DNA of 64,000 nucleotides from contig CAWUHX010000015.1 in assembly GCA_963922205.1 (NCBI GenBank), positions 1,178,001-1,242,000 of the forward strand, in the 5' to 3' direction. The translations under genes and the position numbers were made by a program. Shown here piece after piece: positions 35,851-48,365 of the stretch (position 1 is the stretch's first letter; every line of letters starts with the position of its first letter). Under the pieces are notes generated by a model. The model ran no database searches. It was not told the origin of the DNA and worked only from the letters and a program-made list of their open reading frames with translations. This DNA comes from Romanomermis culicivorax. Taxonomy: Eukaryota; Nematoda; Enoplea; Mermithida; Mermithidae.

Positions 35851-36804
35851 AAGTATGGTAATGAGCAAGGGGTCCATATCATGAAAGGAAAACTTATCAA
35901 ACAGTCTTCAAGCCTTCCATAATTTTGAATAAAAATTCCGCATTACTATGGCCCTTCCTCTATTCATTGAGGAACACATTACTGGTCACCAAGAAGTTTG
36001 TGTATCAACATCCACTTGTCCGATGACAGACAAAATGACCTTGTGAGAGACTGGAAACGTCAGCTACCTGTGACGACAAGACAGACAGTCTGAAGGTCTT
36101 ATTAACAATAGAGTTGGCTGTGTGAGTGAGGTTAGATAGTGTGAAAGACAGAGGTTAAAAGCACCCCTTCGCCTTTTGTGGAGATGAGACCATAATGTAT
36201 CAACACTTACAAATGTTACAGGCATAAATTCATATGCTCACCATGACAAGAAAATGAAGTATATAGAGAGACTCTTTTGAGGGTCCAGTTAACAAAGTAT
36301 AGACTGTACCAATTTACTAATTAATGAACACATATGATCAATCAATTGTGGTCCAAATATCCATTTTTTGAATGCAGTGGTGCTGTGTGGAATACAGGTG
36401 TGCTCTTGAGAATATCCTAATCGATGAAATTACATGTCGAGTTCAATATAGACTGACGTTTCTCACAGTAGATCAGGGGTATCCTATCACATTAATCATG
36501 AAATTAATTTTGTCTACAAGGTGGTCATGCATAGTGGTTTGTGTGAGATCCCGTTCCCACTTCCCGCCATTTTTCCCACATTCCTGCCACCTGAACCCAA
36601 TAACTTTTCTGAAAGTGGGACATGAGCAGGCGGGATTGGTGAAAACTTTTCCCGCCTGCTTTTTTCCTGTAAGAAGACATTCCTCCTGCAAATTTTTTCA
36701 ACTAGGTAAATAGCTTAAAGAACTATTGTTTCATGAACTTAAGAACCTTTGCTGTATATGTAGCAGCAGGATTTTTTTAGTCATTTTAGAGGCCTGGACA
36801 TACA

Positions 36805-37140
36805 TGTAATTGGGGGGGAAGTGCTATGGGACCCCCCCCCCAGAAATCGTCGACCATATGGCTAGCCATTGGGCGACCGCCCCCCAGAATTTTCCAATCC
36901 AATGGCTAGGCATATGATAGCCGTAGGAACCCCCATACTATTGGTCCAAAAAATACTGAAAAATGTCAATTTTTGAACGAAAAATGGTAAAAAATGTGAA
37001 TTTTTCTGGTGCTTCGCGCCATGGATACATTTCTTCGATCTTTTTACTGAAAAATTACTATTTTTGAAATATTTTTTGGACTTTTTTCATGAAAAAATCA
37101 ATTTTTTCCTTGAGAGACCCCGCCCCCCAAAATTTTGGGA
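36805..37140. repeat. Dispersed repeat with GGCTAGCCAT motifs, copy 2
   Basis: Same landmarks in the same order and orientation as 35455-35850, with small indels, mainly in the C and G runs. Non-coding. Confidence 0.85.
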
Positions 37141-38169
37141 AAGAAAATTTTTCGATACCACATAAACTGCAGAAGTACCGTTTTTTTCTATATTTTTTGT
37201 ATGGACATTAGCCATGGGTGTAATGCCCTTTTCTCTTATACTTTATTTTGGCATTTCAACATTTTGCATAATCATGATCTCTTCATTTGCCTGTGTCATT
37301 GACTCGACTTGTTGCAGAATTTACAGTCCACCTCTGTTGGAATATGAAAAGATTCCCTTTGAGAGTCTAACCCAGTCAGTCCCAGTTAGTCTCAGGGTTG
37401 CAGTCAAGTCAGGAATCTCCTACGAAACACATATTTGTCAGTCGAGAATATGCGGACTGGTTTTTTCACACCATTTTTATAATCATGCTCGTTTTACCAT
37501 AATAAAATCTTATTCAATAGTTTGCTTCCACAACTCAGATTTTTGACACAAATATGTGTCAGAACTCTTTATGAGAAAAAGACTCCATAGTGCTTGAAGT
37601 GCCTTAACAAGATCATGAAATTTCACTGCAAAATTTACCAAAACTTGTGGCGAGATAAGACTTGAGAAGATTTGGTCATCTTGAATTCAGATCGCAAAAA
37701 TCAAGGTCGAAGGTAATAGTGTCTGCCATTGGGGTTCTATCGAAAACAGATGGTTTCGGACAAATGTAATTTCCGTGGTATAAATGGGGGTAACGAGAAA
37801 ATCACTGGTTCGTGGTAATCAATATAAAATCTGCCTGCAACTGATCTCAAATAGGGTTGTATCAAAATTATACTACAGTCACTAGTGTAATTTTAGGTAC
37901 TAGTGTAATTTGGGCTCGAGGGACCTTAACAATCATTTATTCAAAATATAACACTGATTGTGTCGAATGAATAGACTGAACTGATTGAACTGAACTCAAT
38001 GAGCTTATGTATCATATCATCTGTTAATCGACTGAGCTGACTGACATGGATAAACAAAGTGGACAGGGTTTACTGTGCAAACTGAATAAACTGATAATCT
38101 GATGACCTGGTGAGCACGAACTCACGAACTATACAAGATGACGAACTGAGTGGGATAAGCCTACAATAG

Positions 38170-39238
38170 ATTGTGATGGTAGTTTTGAAGGATCGTTTTG
38201 AATAAATCCGAAGATATTACAGCAAGTCATGTCCTTTAGAGGTCAACAGTTTGACATTTTCTAAAATGTCTTTTGTTTGATACCGATTCACTTGATATTT
38301 TCCCTAAAAATTACACAACTGATGACGAGAATAATGAAAAATAAACAAATTAATCCTATAACTTATTGTCTCGGCGACACTGGACTAGTCTTGCAGAACA
38401 ACATCAGGGGCTATCCCTCAGCCTTTTGTACAGAATAGACACGCAGTTAAATGTATTGAGGGAATGCTTTGTAATATGTTGTTCGTAATATGCGTTGTTT
38501 GTTTGTTGTATGTGGTTGTGTTATCATCAACCTTTTCCCATGTCAAGAGACATAGACTATATCACCAAAAGGGCTAATTGTTTACGCACGACTGATTATT
38601 GTAGCAAGTTCGGTAGAGTTTCATGTAAGTAAAGATCAGTAACGAACAGTTCCTGAGCATACTCAACTAACCCTTAACAATTTTTCTAGTGAAAAGTCTT
38701 ACTGTAAACGCTGAATGCAAACGATTTTGACGGCAGTGCTGATTTTTGTCACTTTTTAATTTGGAGGCATTTTATAAAAAACAGACTGTAAGTTTCCTGC
38801 TAACAGGGAGATAAGCATTTGCATTGGATAGAAAATTGTGCAGGCTGTTTCCTGTTGGCTAAAAAGTAAAATGAGAAACTCGCTATACTCGAAGTCCAGT
38901 TAAAGTGTGAACCATCCATGGCAAAATCCAGGACCCTGAGTTGGCGCCCATAACCGCTTATATGGTCTCATCATGAATTCATTCAGCCTTTCATTTTTGC
39001 ATAGATGGTATCGCTGTTACCATAAGAAAATCACCAAAAGTTGTATTCCGTGATCAGGAACTGCATGCACTCACAGTAAACAGAAGATTCGTATTTTACG
39101 GAAATATTGACTCAGTAGGATAATATCTTCGAGTTCTCCTCAACACCAAATCTTCAAAAATCCACATAATTCGTAAAAACGTGATAAAAATTTATTGTTG
39201 CACTGAAACAATTTGTTAACTATGTTGAATATTATCTT
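38170..39238. other. No gene recognised
   Basis: AT-rich flank between the family 3 foldback element and the 3' end of the protease gene. Nothing recognisable. Confidence 0.5.
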
Positions 39239-42200
39239 TCACAAAAACGTCACTGTATTAGACTTTTGTTGCTTAATATTGGCGGTTGCAGATGTTAACC
39301 AATCCATCAATGAGGACACATTTGTAAAACCTGCGGGTGCTTTCGATACGCAACCAAAAACGAAACTTGCAATCCCGTACAGTACTTGAACGGGTTTACC
39401 ATCCACAGTTTCGCCACAAAACATTGGTCCGCCTGAGTCGCCCTATAAAACACGGTATAGGTTCTTCAAAAAAATTAACTATGAAATTTTTCAGTCTTTT
39501 ACACTGCACACAGACTGATAATTATCTCCTTGCTTCGCAGAGGCACACAAAACCCGGTTTTTAAGCCAACCATTCTTGGTCGAATAGTCTCCTGCATCGT
39601 GGAAAGCGCTACATTGTTCAGTCGAAAATACTTCGACATTTACTTCGTTGATAGGTCTCGGTCCATCGTCCGTGCCTGTAATAGATTGTACTTGACACAG
39701 GCTACGTTGCTTCCTAATTCGTGTTCCAAAACCGATACTTTTTACATTCACAGAACCTTCTTGAAGCATGATTCTAAAAATTTTCCATTCTGATGTTTGA
39801 CTCAAGTCTGTTTATCACCTGTATCGCCCCAGCCAATGGCCATGCACTGTTTGGGTCGACTTGGAACGCTATTTTGTTGGGGCAGTGCCACAGGACCGAT
39901 GTAGTTGTTAAATTTGACCGGTTCTGCAATCTCGAGCAGGGCAATATCACTCCAGCCGCCTGTGCCGTAATCGTTGTGAATGACGGCTTTAATCACCGGA
40001 ATGTCTTGCTCCACGTCTAGCACCAAGTCCTCCCTGTAGCAGGCAAGTCTAGCCAGAATTTTCTTCAATTTGACGCTTCGATCACCAGCTCTAAAAGAGC
40101 GTTTCTCAATAATTGAATCTGCATAAAACATCATGGTAGCTAATTTTCTAGCATTTTTGCAATACACTTTAAAGTTCTGAGTAGTGTCCAAAAATCTCTT
40201 GTATGCTGAAGTATATATTAACTCGGCGATACAAATTAGTTTCAGAGTTACTAGTGTCCAGTTTCAAAGCTTTGGCTGTGAAAGGAGCAGTAAAAAATTT
40301 AATAACTGGTGATTTGACGCAAATGGTCATTTACATGTTTTTCACGGGAAACCAGAGAATTTGGTAGGCATGTGCTGATAATAATTTTTGACTCAAAATA
40401 TTTTCTACTAATTCGGATTGATAATTTCTATTTCATGCTACTACACTCATAACATCAATGCATGGCAAGACTATATGGTTCGATTTAAAGCAATTATGAT
40501 TTGGTCAACTGCTAAATATAGCTTACTCGATCAATATTTTGTTACTGATGTGATATCATAGTACTCAATGCTGTCTTTGTGACTCAATCGAAAGTGTAAA
40601 GATCGATTACAACAATTAATTATGGTTGGATAACCAGCATGGTGATTTTCTGTCCAGATGACAATTTATATATTTTTACACTCGGTAAAGCATCTAGTTC
40701 TCTATAGTTTCGAAAGTTTTGGTGTCAATTTTACGCATTTGATGAAAAAATTCCCATGTTTTTTTGGTTGTTAATAATTTATTTCCCTAATTCGAGCATA
40801 TTCTTAAATTTACATATACTGCTTGGTAGAATGGTGACTCACACAGCGCATGGGGATAACAATGTCAAGTGAATATACTTATCTGCTGCTGGTGAATCAG
40901 GCAGATGAATGCGTAAATTCACTGACCTGATGATAGTTTGGATACTTCTCGACGAAACAGTAAACTTGCTTGCTTTGAAAAACCTGTTTGAGAATGTATG
41001 TGGTTTTGGCTTTCAGCAATTTGAATGAGCTATTTGCCTATGAAATTCTGAAATTCTGAGATCTGTTTCTTGGAATGCTTGCGAATGCTGAAACTGTAAG
41101 GCAAGTACAGTTTCGTTTTATTGCAATTTTCTGATAAACCATATGTCATGTAGGAATATAAACTCTTTAGCCTACTAATCTAAAACTGTAGGAATTCATG
41201 AGCAAAAATTATCACACTTAAAACCTTATGAAAATGATTCTGCTGTCAATACTTATTTTCGCCTATTGTTAATTTACAAAGTCAACTATTGTGCTCAATG
41301 CCTTCCTTCAAGAGACTTCAAAACAGTCAAGCAGAGTCTTACTGTGCAACACAATGAGCTGCAGTCACTAGGAAACGCGAGGACGTCTTTTGCGGCCCAT
41401 TCGAAAGATCTTCATTGATCAACGATGCGCCGCATCCTTCGATTTTGACGAGCCAAGGATATTTGAATATCGGAGCTGCTTTTCCGCCGATGATGCGCGA
41501 ACGACTAAGGCTAAATCTGGGTGACGTACCGGCCGGTAAAAGTTTACCTTCGCCGTCTCTTCTAGGTTTGTGAGCTGGTGGGTTGGCTGTGAAATAATGA
41601 AATTTGGTTATTTCATTTCTGCACTGGATCATTCAAAGTACAATTCGCTCAGGCCTCGTCACAGTAAACAGCCGATCTGAGAGCTTCTAGCTTTTGTTCC
41701 GATGTCAAATTTTTTTAAAAGTATGAAGGGATTGAATTCTGTGATTTTTTAAAAAATTTCGAAAAATTCAGAAGCTTGTTTTATAAAGCATGATTGGATC
41801 GAAAATATAGACCATTGCTAATAAAAATATTAACGCTATTAGTAATAATATTGGCAATACTTTGCATAAAATATGATGACTTATCAATGAAATATTGGAA
41901 ATTCTGCCCTTAATATAAGCGAAATATTGGTGACTATCTCAAGAATTACCAATATGTTAATTGTCCAATTTTCGCCAATGTTTTTCATCACAACTAGGGT
42001 ATGCAGAGTAAAGGTTCAGAAAGCGGTAACGTTGTACATGACCTAGATCAACTTGATAGATATAAGTATAGCTGAGACTCGACTGGGAACCAATACTCCG
42101 TACATGACATTAATGCAATCACATTTTATTGCCTTTTTTCAATAAATTTTAATGATTTACAATTGACTTACCAACATTTTGCTGGTAAGTAATAATAGTA

Positions 42201-43416
42201 AAATTTTCTCCAGTATTCATAAGTCCCTAGCGAAACGGAATTCAAAAAACCTTGATAATGTTTTATTGGTACATCCTAATATTTTATCGGTAAATATTGT
42301 TTGAATTTTACACAACGCTTTTAATTAGTCCAAACATTAGTAATAATATTACTAATATTGTAATATGACTATATTTTAATAAATGGGGACCAAGTGCATG
42401 AACAAAATTCATGAAGAATATCACTGGATAGCTTCATTTATTTGGGCTAATTCTCACGGATTGACAACTTTTGCACTTCTACAATGAAGGAAGTATTGCA
42501 GTTTAAGAGAACAATAAATTTTACGCACTAGGAAAATGTGGCCTACCGCAATTCTGGAACCAGACATTAGATCTGATTCATTGGTGTTCAAGCAAACTTC
42601 TACTCGCCACAAAACAGAACTCTCATTGATTCAGTATTTGTAGATTTTTTTCTTCATGATTAGATCGTTATTATATTATAGATAATCCTTGTTAACGATT
42701 TTCTCTAGATTCTCTGGGATCATGGGAATGATTTTCGGATCTTCAATAAGTCGGTGACTTTCAAACTTGCAAAACATTTCGAAACAAATGGAATATAATG
42801 TTTTACATATTACTCATTGGGCAAAAATTAAAGCTGAAAATCGGTGTTTTCAGTAAAGAAGTATTGCTCTGGATGTACTGTAGTTAAATCCGCTAAATTT
42901 CTAAGCAAGATGCTACAGTATACATAGGCCACAAGACCCAGCACGTTGGTCTGGCTGGCAAAGATACTAGAAGCTCTGTGGGCTGACATTGGGTTTGAAT
43001 ATTCTCTATACCGAATTTTCAAAAGATGATAATTTACCCTTTTTCCCACTAACAAATACTATGTGTTGAGCCTGCAGTCCTTCAGATTGGCCCGACCACA
43101 TTGATATGCCGTTGTCGAACACTTGAGCCGTACGGAGGAAGATGCACCAACCATTCGAGAGCACGTAATTGACGGCGTAACAAGCGTCCTGGTTGAAACA
43201 GAGTAGAAGACAATTTTCCACAGTATCCGTCACACCGTAATTGATAACGTCGGCAAAATGAAATCCGTTGATAGACATAGCTGAACCGTAGTCCGCACTG
43301 AGCTCGTGTATCAGCAGCCTGGCATCTTCGATAGGTTTGAATTCATACGGCAAAGGGTAGCTGAACTGTTGACCGACTTTGAGAATCATTTTCCCAGATG
43401 GATCATTTGAAGCGCT
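39239..43416 (-). CDS. PAN-domain plus chymotrypsin-fold serine protease
   Basis: Secreted S1 family serine protease. Exons join in phase: 43038-43416 (PAN), 41343-41586, 39819-40090, 39503-39759, 39239-39442 (TGA). The PAN/apple exon has the pattern VENCLLLCFNQDACYAVNY...GWCIFL. A linker then leads to the activation site SRSR|IIGG. The catalytic triad is complete: TAAHC, SDIALLEI and GDSGGP. The residue six before the catalytic Ser is Ser (YQSVCSGDSGG), as in chymotrypsin, so it is not predicted to be trypsin-like. The PAN exon begins in phase 0 after a TTTAG acceptor. No signal-peptide exon was found between 43416 and 44168, and phase permits joining to the protease-like domain upstream. 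PAN domains usually bind protein or carbohydrate. The family call is strong; the 5' structure is open. Confidence 0.85.
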
Positions 43417-43864
43417 CTAAATTTACATGTGAAGTGTCATCAGTAGGTGAGAAAATAATGCATCATACAGGACAGGATATGGTTTTTGCAAAATTAAAAG
43501 TTTTACTGGCAGCTAGAATTTTGTTCCTATAAACGTTGGTTAACAAATATTGTTACCGTTAAACTTACATATTAACGGCTAAGCCCTTCATTTTCAAGAT
43601 ATGAAAACTGACACCAAAGAGCAGCAATTTACATCATGTAAATTGTTCTCATTAGCTGTATGAAATTTTTCGAAACAAGAAATTGGATTAGATAAGCTAT
43701 CTCAGAAACAAAATTCGAACAAGTAGAGCTTATCTGTATGGGTATTTCAAGCCCTACTGTAGGCAAGCTGCTTTTTGGACACTTAAAAAGTATGAACTTA
43801 GTATTAAATTCATGGATATTTCCATCATATACTGACGCAGCTCAAGTAATTAGTAAATATCGCG

Positions 43865-44115
43865 CATGTTAAAAAAAATAGAAATATCAGGATATCATAA
43901 AAAGAACATGAGAAATATAAAAATAGAACATTAGAAACAGGAAGCAGAATGACAGGGATAAAATATCATAAACAGAATATAATTAGCACAATATCATAAA
44001 TTGAATAAGCAAAATAACAAAACAGAATATCATTAAAGAATATCAGGAACAAGAAACGATATACTAGAACAGGAATATCAGAAATGGAATTTCTAGGGAC
44101 AGAACGTCACAATCA
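43865..44115. repeat. Imperfect 'cagaatatcata' tandem repeat
   Basis: About 250 bases of degenerate repeats around the consensus 'aacagaatatcataa', between the protease homologue and the PAN exon (intron if the two are one gene). Confidence 0.7.
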
Positions 44116-44263
44116 TGAAATTAACCATGAGCATGCAATATGATGATTGGCCAACTTGAGCATGAGGTCAGCTAAAACTAGAGGTAAATATAAATTGGTA
44201 AATATTTTTGCCATAACCTGGAGCGTAAGAAATGAATGCTAGTCTTGAACAAAAGTATCTCAC

Positions 44264-45527
44264 TTCTGGTGGTGGTGTCATAATCGTTGCTTTGAGCCAA
44301 TCATCTTCCGATTGCTTGTACAATTTTAGTTCGTTCATAAGCGCCTTGAGCCAGAACCTAATTGAACCAGCCACGTTCGTATAAATTAGTGGCGCCTGGG
44401 GACATTTACTTCCTGTACTCTGATAACCGTACAATGACCAAACAGTGTCGCCTGATTCTTTCACGCTGCACAGGTAAGCGCTGCCTGTTTGATACTGAAT
44501 AAAAGTGTATGTGAATTTTTGGCTTTTTGGGCATCTTCTTGTGATTATTTTCCTAAGCATTGCTGAGCGAGTACTGTCGTCAATTTGATTGGTCAAAGAA
44601 AGTAGTCAACAGCTTCCTAACCGTAAGCCCAAGCCTAAGTCAAGCATAAGTCTGAACCTGCGCCTAAGCCGAAGCTTATGCCTACCCTAACCCCATCCCT
44701 AACCCTGAGCCTAATCCTAAGGGTAAGCCTAAGCCTAAGACTAAGCCAGAAAATTTGTCAGGAAAAAAAGCTGAAAAAATCTCGCTCGACAATGCTTAAT
44801 TGATTATTTTGCTTACCTGACATGAATTTTCATTCAATTCTAGACAAAACTTTTGGGACCGTTTAAAGTCTCGATCTTTATATTTTCCGTTGCAGTCATT
44901 GTCAAGTGAAATAGTTTTAACACCTGTTATAGTCAGGTTTGCATTTTTCGAATCTAGGGTGAATAGAAAACGTGTTCTGTGAAAATTATACATCACAAAG
45001 ATTTTTCCAATACTTTTACGATCTAGCCATCCGACAACTTTACAAGCGTTTCTATCGGGCAAAGTTGAACTTTGCGGTAGGGCTACTGGCCGAATGTAAT
45101 CGTTAAAATCTACTGGTCGTTCTAGCTGCAAGAGAACAGCGTCGATCATATCGTCGGGTGCATCGTAAAATACGACTCTTTTTATGTTGATTTTGATCTC
45201 CGATTTTTCTACAACATCGTCGTTGTACGATCCTAATTTGACGTCATCTCTCATGAATTGGGAATTTCTAAAAATTTCACTGGGTCAACTGCTGATTTTT
45301 TACAGTTGAACTTAATAACCGGGTAAAGTTACTTACACTATAATGCAACTTTTGGATACGATTACAAATTCTGATTTCGTTGCATATTTTGTTTTGGAAT
45401 CAGAAGCGTCTGGGGCTACTAGTATTCCGGTGCATAAACCATTGACAACCACCATCCATGGAAAAGCATGTGGTGCCGAAAAGTCCTTGGTGTTCGATAA
45501 TGCAGCGACCCCCGGCTTCAATGGTTT
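44264..45527 (-). CDS. Serine protease homologue with lost catalytic residues
   Basis: Exons 45337-45527 (start uncertain), 45020-45267, 44953-44817 and 44494-44264 join in phase. S1-fold landmarks survive: AFPWMVVVNG, DAVLLQLERPVDFNDYIRPVALP, VVGWLD, and near the end PLIYTNVAGSIRFWL. The catalytic His position is Ser (VSKSC for AAHC). The Ser region reads YQTGSAYLC where GDSGGPLVC is expected, and there is no R|IVGG activation site; only the Asp remains. This should be a non-catalytic serine protease homologue. The GW(G/L)D intron sits at the same place and phase as in the neighbouring active domain, showing tandem duplication. The frame could end at a stop at 44168, but a better GTGAGA donor after MTPPPE (44264) would splice in phase 0 to the PAN exon. 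Confidence 0.7.
44622..44752. repeat. Degenerate TAAGCC (TTAGGC) array
   Basis: About twenty degenerate hexamers (cctaag, with variants such as ccctaa and gggtaagcct) in the intron between exons 44953-44817 and 44494-44264 of the protease homologue. Confidence 0.8.
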
Positions 45528-45539
45528 CTGGATCAAAGT

Positions 45540-45980
45540 GTTATCCGTTATAGTTCAGTTATTTTAAAATACGAGAGGGAATTCCAAGATGTCCAGCCAT
45601 ACATGTTTTATGGTTTTTTTTCCGAAAACTTATATCAAGTTTCTTACTGCTGTGCTCAACAAATTTTTATAAATATTTATAAACTTAAATCACAATTCGC
45701 CCCAATTAAACTGACTATATGTATCCTCATTTTTGTAAGAAATTTCTAAATTTACAAGTAACAAAAATCCACACTTTCTTCGAAATCGTAGGAATTTCAC
45801 TGTGAGATTTTTATTTAGGAAATTGTTCAAGATTGGTTGCATATACTCACATATTTTGACTCCTATGTGGCAGATGGTTTTGCAGGAAATTGTAAAATTA
45901 TACAATGGCACTTGCATTTCACTTTTACAATTCAGAAAAATTTCAGCGAAGACACACTGTACTTGATCTATTGACATGGT
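45540..45980. other. No exon recognised upstream of the protease homologue
   Basis: The 5' end of the protease homologue gene must lie here or beyond the foldback element. A minus-strand frame at 45690-45977 has several cysteines but no family pattern I can name. Confidence 0.4.
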
Positions 45981-47154
45981 CTATTCCCAAATGAGCGATT
46001 CCCAAGTGAGAGATTCTCAATTGAGCGATACCCATGTGAGGGATTCCCGATTGAGCGAAATCTCAATTGAGGATACCCGTGTGAGCGATTCCCAGTTGAG
46101 CGAGGTCCCAAGTGAGCGAATTCTCAATTGAGCCATTCCCAATTGAGTGAATTCCCTTAATTCGGCGATTGCAAAAGATCAATAGAGAATGCAATAAAAT
46201 TTTCATCACCATTTCCTTTTTTTCGCTCTTTGTGTTGCAATCATGCATTCGTTCATGTATGTTTTTATATTTTTAATTTTTTGTCTCTGCTTTCTCTCAT
46301 TTTCTTTTTTCTTGTCAGTTACCTTATTCTTTTCGGCTCATGAGACAATACATTACAAGATGTCATTTTTAATAAGCATGGTCTTCCACGTAATTGTCAT
46401 ACAATTCGGCACGCCCTATTTCTTATTTAATTTGTCTTTTGTAATTTTTTTTCATTTTTATCTGTACTTTTTATCTCGGTTTTTTACTTTTATTTTTTTT
46501 ATGTTTATCTTTTTCTATTCTCCCGATTCTTTCTCTTTTTGTTTTTTTTTCACATAATTTTTTCTTTATTACTTGCTGCTTTCTCTATCTTGCTTCTTCT
46601 TTCTTGTCACTTTTTTTCTGGTTTTTCTTTTTCTAATACTTTCCCACCTATTTTCACATATTTTTAATGTCTCTATTTTTGTTGACGTTTCCTTTCTCTT
46701 GATGTTTTCTTTCTTCCTACATTCTTTTGTTTATATTTTTTATGACGACTTTCACATTTACAACGTTGAAAGACTTAAGCATGCCGAAATGTTCAAGAAT
46801 TATACGGTAGACTACGCTTATCTAAAATCACAATATTGTATCATGAGCAAAAAAAGAAAACTAAGTTGACAAGAAGAAATAAACTGAAAGAAAGCACAGA
46901 CAAAAGATGAAAATGTAAAAACATACATAAGCGAAAACATGAGCAATACACACTGAAAACGAAAGAAAAAAGAAATACATACATAGAAAAATATGAGGTA
47001 AAAAAGGAAAATACGAAAAAAGTTTTATCTTCTTGGATTTGGAATCGCCGAATTGGGAATTCGCTCATTTGAAATCGTTCACATGGGAATTCGCGCACTT
47101 GGGAATTCGCTCACTTGGGAATCGCTCACTTGGGAATCGCTTACATGAGAATAG
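45981..47154. mobile_element. Foldback element, family 1, copy 1
   Basis: Left end: tandem 'attcccaagtgagcg' units to about 46150. Right end: the inverted 'cgctcacttgggaatt' units from about 47040. Inside these, the left AT-rich arm (gtctctgctttctctcattttc, ttcttgtca) is complementary to the right arm (gacaagaagaaa, gaaagaaagcacagac). The 1174-bp element is dominated by long inverted repeats capped by a minisatellite. There is no transposase frame. Confidence 0.85.
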
Positions 47155-48365
47155 CCCGATAAAGATAAGTTCTGCAAATAATGCTTTGCGGTGAAAAAAC
47201 AAGTGTCAGTTTTAACTGTCGCATTTTCGATTTGAACATTAAATGCACGCATGTAATGGAGCTCCGATGTCTAGTGAGTTGGGCTCCCATTTCAGAAGGG
47301 ATTCATTGACGGCCAAAAATTAACTCCGAGAAACGGTTCAAAAAATAGTATTTTTCCGAAAAAAACATGTCTTACTGCGCAAAGAGCCGAAAAAATCTCC
47401 ATCCTCTACTGTATTTTGTTCAAAAATGATATTTATCTACCAAAAATGTGCATTTTCGAGCTCAAGAATTGAGTTCACATGGCTAGTTCCTATGCCTAAG
47501 ATTTTTCGGATGAGGCCATATGGCTAGCCATATGGCCAACGATTTTTGAAAGGAGTTATTACAGCACATTTGAGGACCTCACCTGTCCATCGGTGAATTT
47601 ATTAAATAGAGTACAAGCAACGACGCTGATCAACAGTGGAGAATGAAGCCACATGTCTAACTTAACGTCGGAAATTATGACATACAATTCGGATATGATT
47701 TATTTATGTCTGCCTTTTTTCAATATGTTTGTTATATTTTGTTGTATGTTTACTTTGCTTTTTTTGTGAATAATATATTGTAGTTTACTATGAAAGAATG
47801 AAAAAAATATTCTCGTTAAAATGTATTTGTCAATAATAATTCTGTAGATACAGCTGGACTTGATGAAATTTTAAAAAGCTACTGCACTAAAGATATGTTC
47901 TGGAAAAATTTGGTGAATACATTTTGTAGGTGAATAAGGATCGTCTGACATTGGTCCGCAATTCGACTTTCAGGAGATAGAGATGGAGGAACAATCCATT
48001 TACTGTAATTTCTTCTCATAAATTCCATGTACATGCTTACTGTATACCTTAAATCGTTTCCACTTACAGTAAACCACTGCACTCTGGCGTCAACTTGTGC
48101 TCAGCCACCGACTTAACGAGAGGTGTAGTCAGCAGTCACTACTTTTGAGTATATGATCTGCAAATTCAACGGACACATAATTATTTTTTACTTACAGTTG
48201 TCTACGTGTGTGTTCAAAAAATTCCATTTCCTCGAATTTTTCGTTCAATTTTTTATTCTAACACATACAGCCGAAAGCTCTGCATGTAGCTTTCTGGAGA
48301 CAAAAAAGCTAAAATCTACGCATATAATTTTTTATTTTAGAACCCATCCTCCCGTGAGGCGCAAC
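47155..48365. other. No gene recognised
   Basis: Includes a relic of the GGCTAGCCAT repeat near 47515 and a short minus-strand frame at 47879-48082 that I cannot assign. Nothing else supportable. Confidence 0.5.

Larger units (their letters stand above)
34900..38165. mobile_element. Foldback element, family 3 (CAGTTTA-repeat ends)
   Basis: The left end (about 34920-35125) is rich in cagttta/cagttca repeats. The right end (about 37960-38165), read on the other strand, aligns with it in order: atcagtttattcagtttg, then gtttatcca, then cagtcgattaac, then gatatga, then tcagttc, then cagtctattc. The arms are diverged by roughly a quarter. The 3.3 kb interior has no transposase frame and contains two copies of another repeat (35455-35850 and 36805-37140). 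Confidence 0.65.

Noticed and set aside
37214..37546. 110-codon frame with a hydrophobic start
   Set aside because: It lies inside the family 3 foldback element. No domain, and no supporting splice or promoter context.
44168..44263. C-terminal extension of the protease homologue to the stop at 44168
   Set aside because: The GTGAGA donor at 44264 is a better ending and joins the PAN exon in phase. The extension has no family resemblance. It remains possible as an alternative 3' end.
46243..46869. Phe/Ser/Leu-rich frames resembling membrane proteins (also 57502-58158 and their complements)
   Set aside because: They arise from the T-rich inverted arms of foldback family 1 and occur equally on the opposite strand of the other arm.
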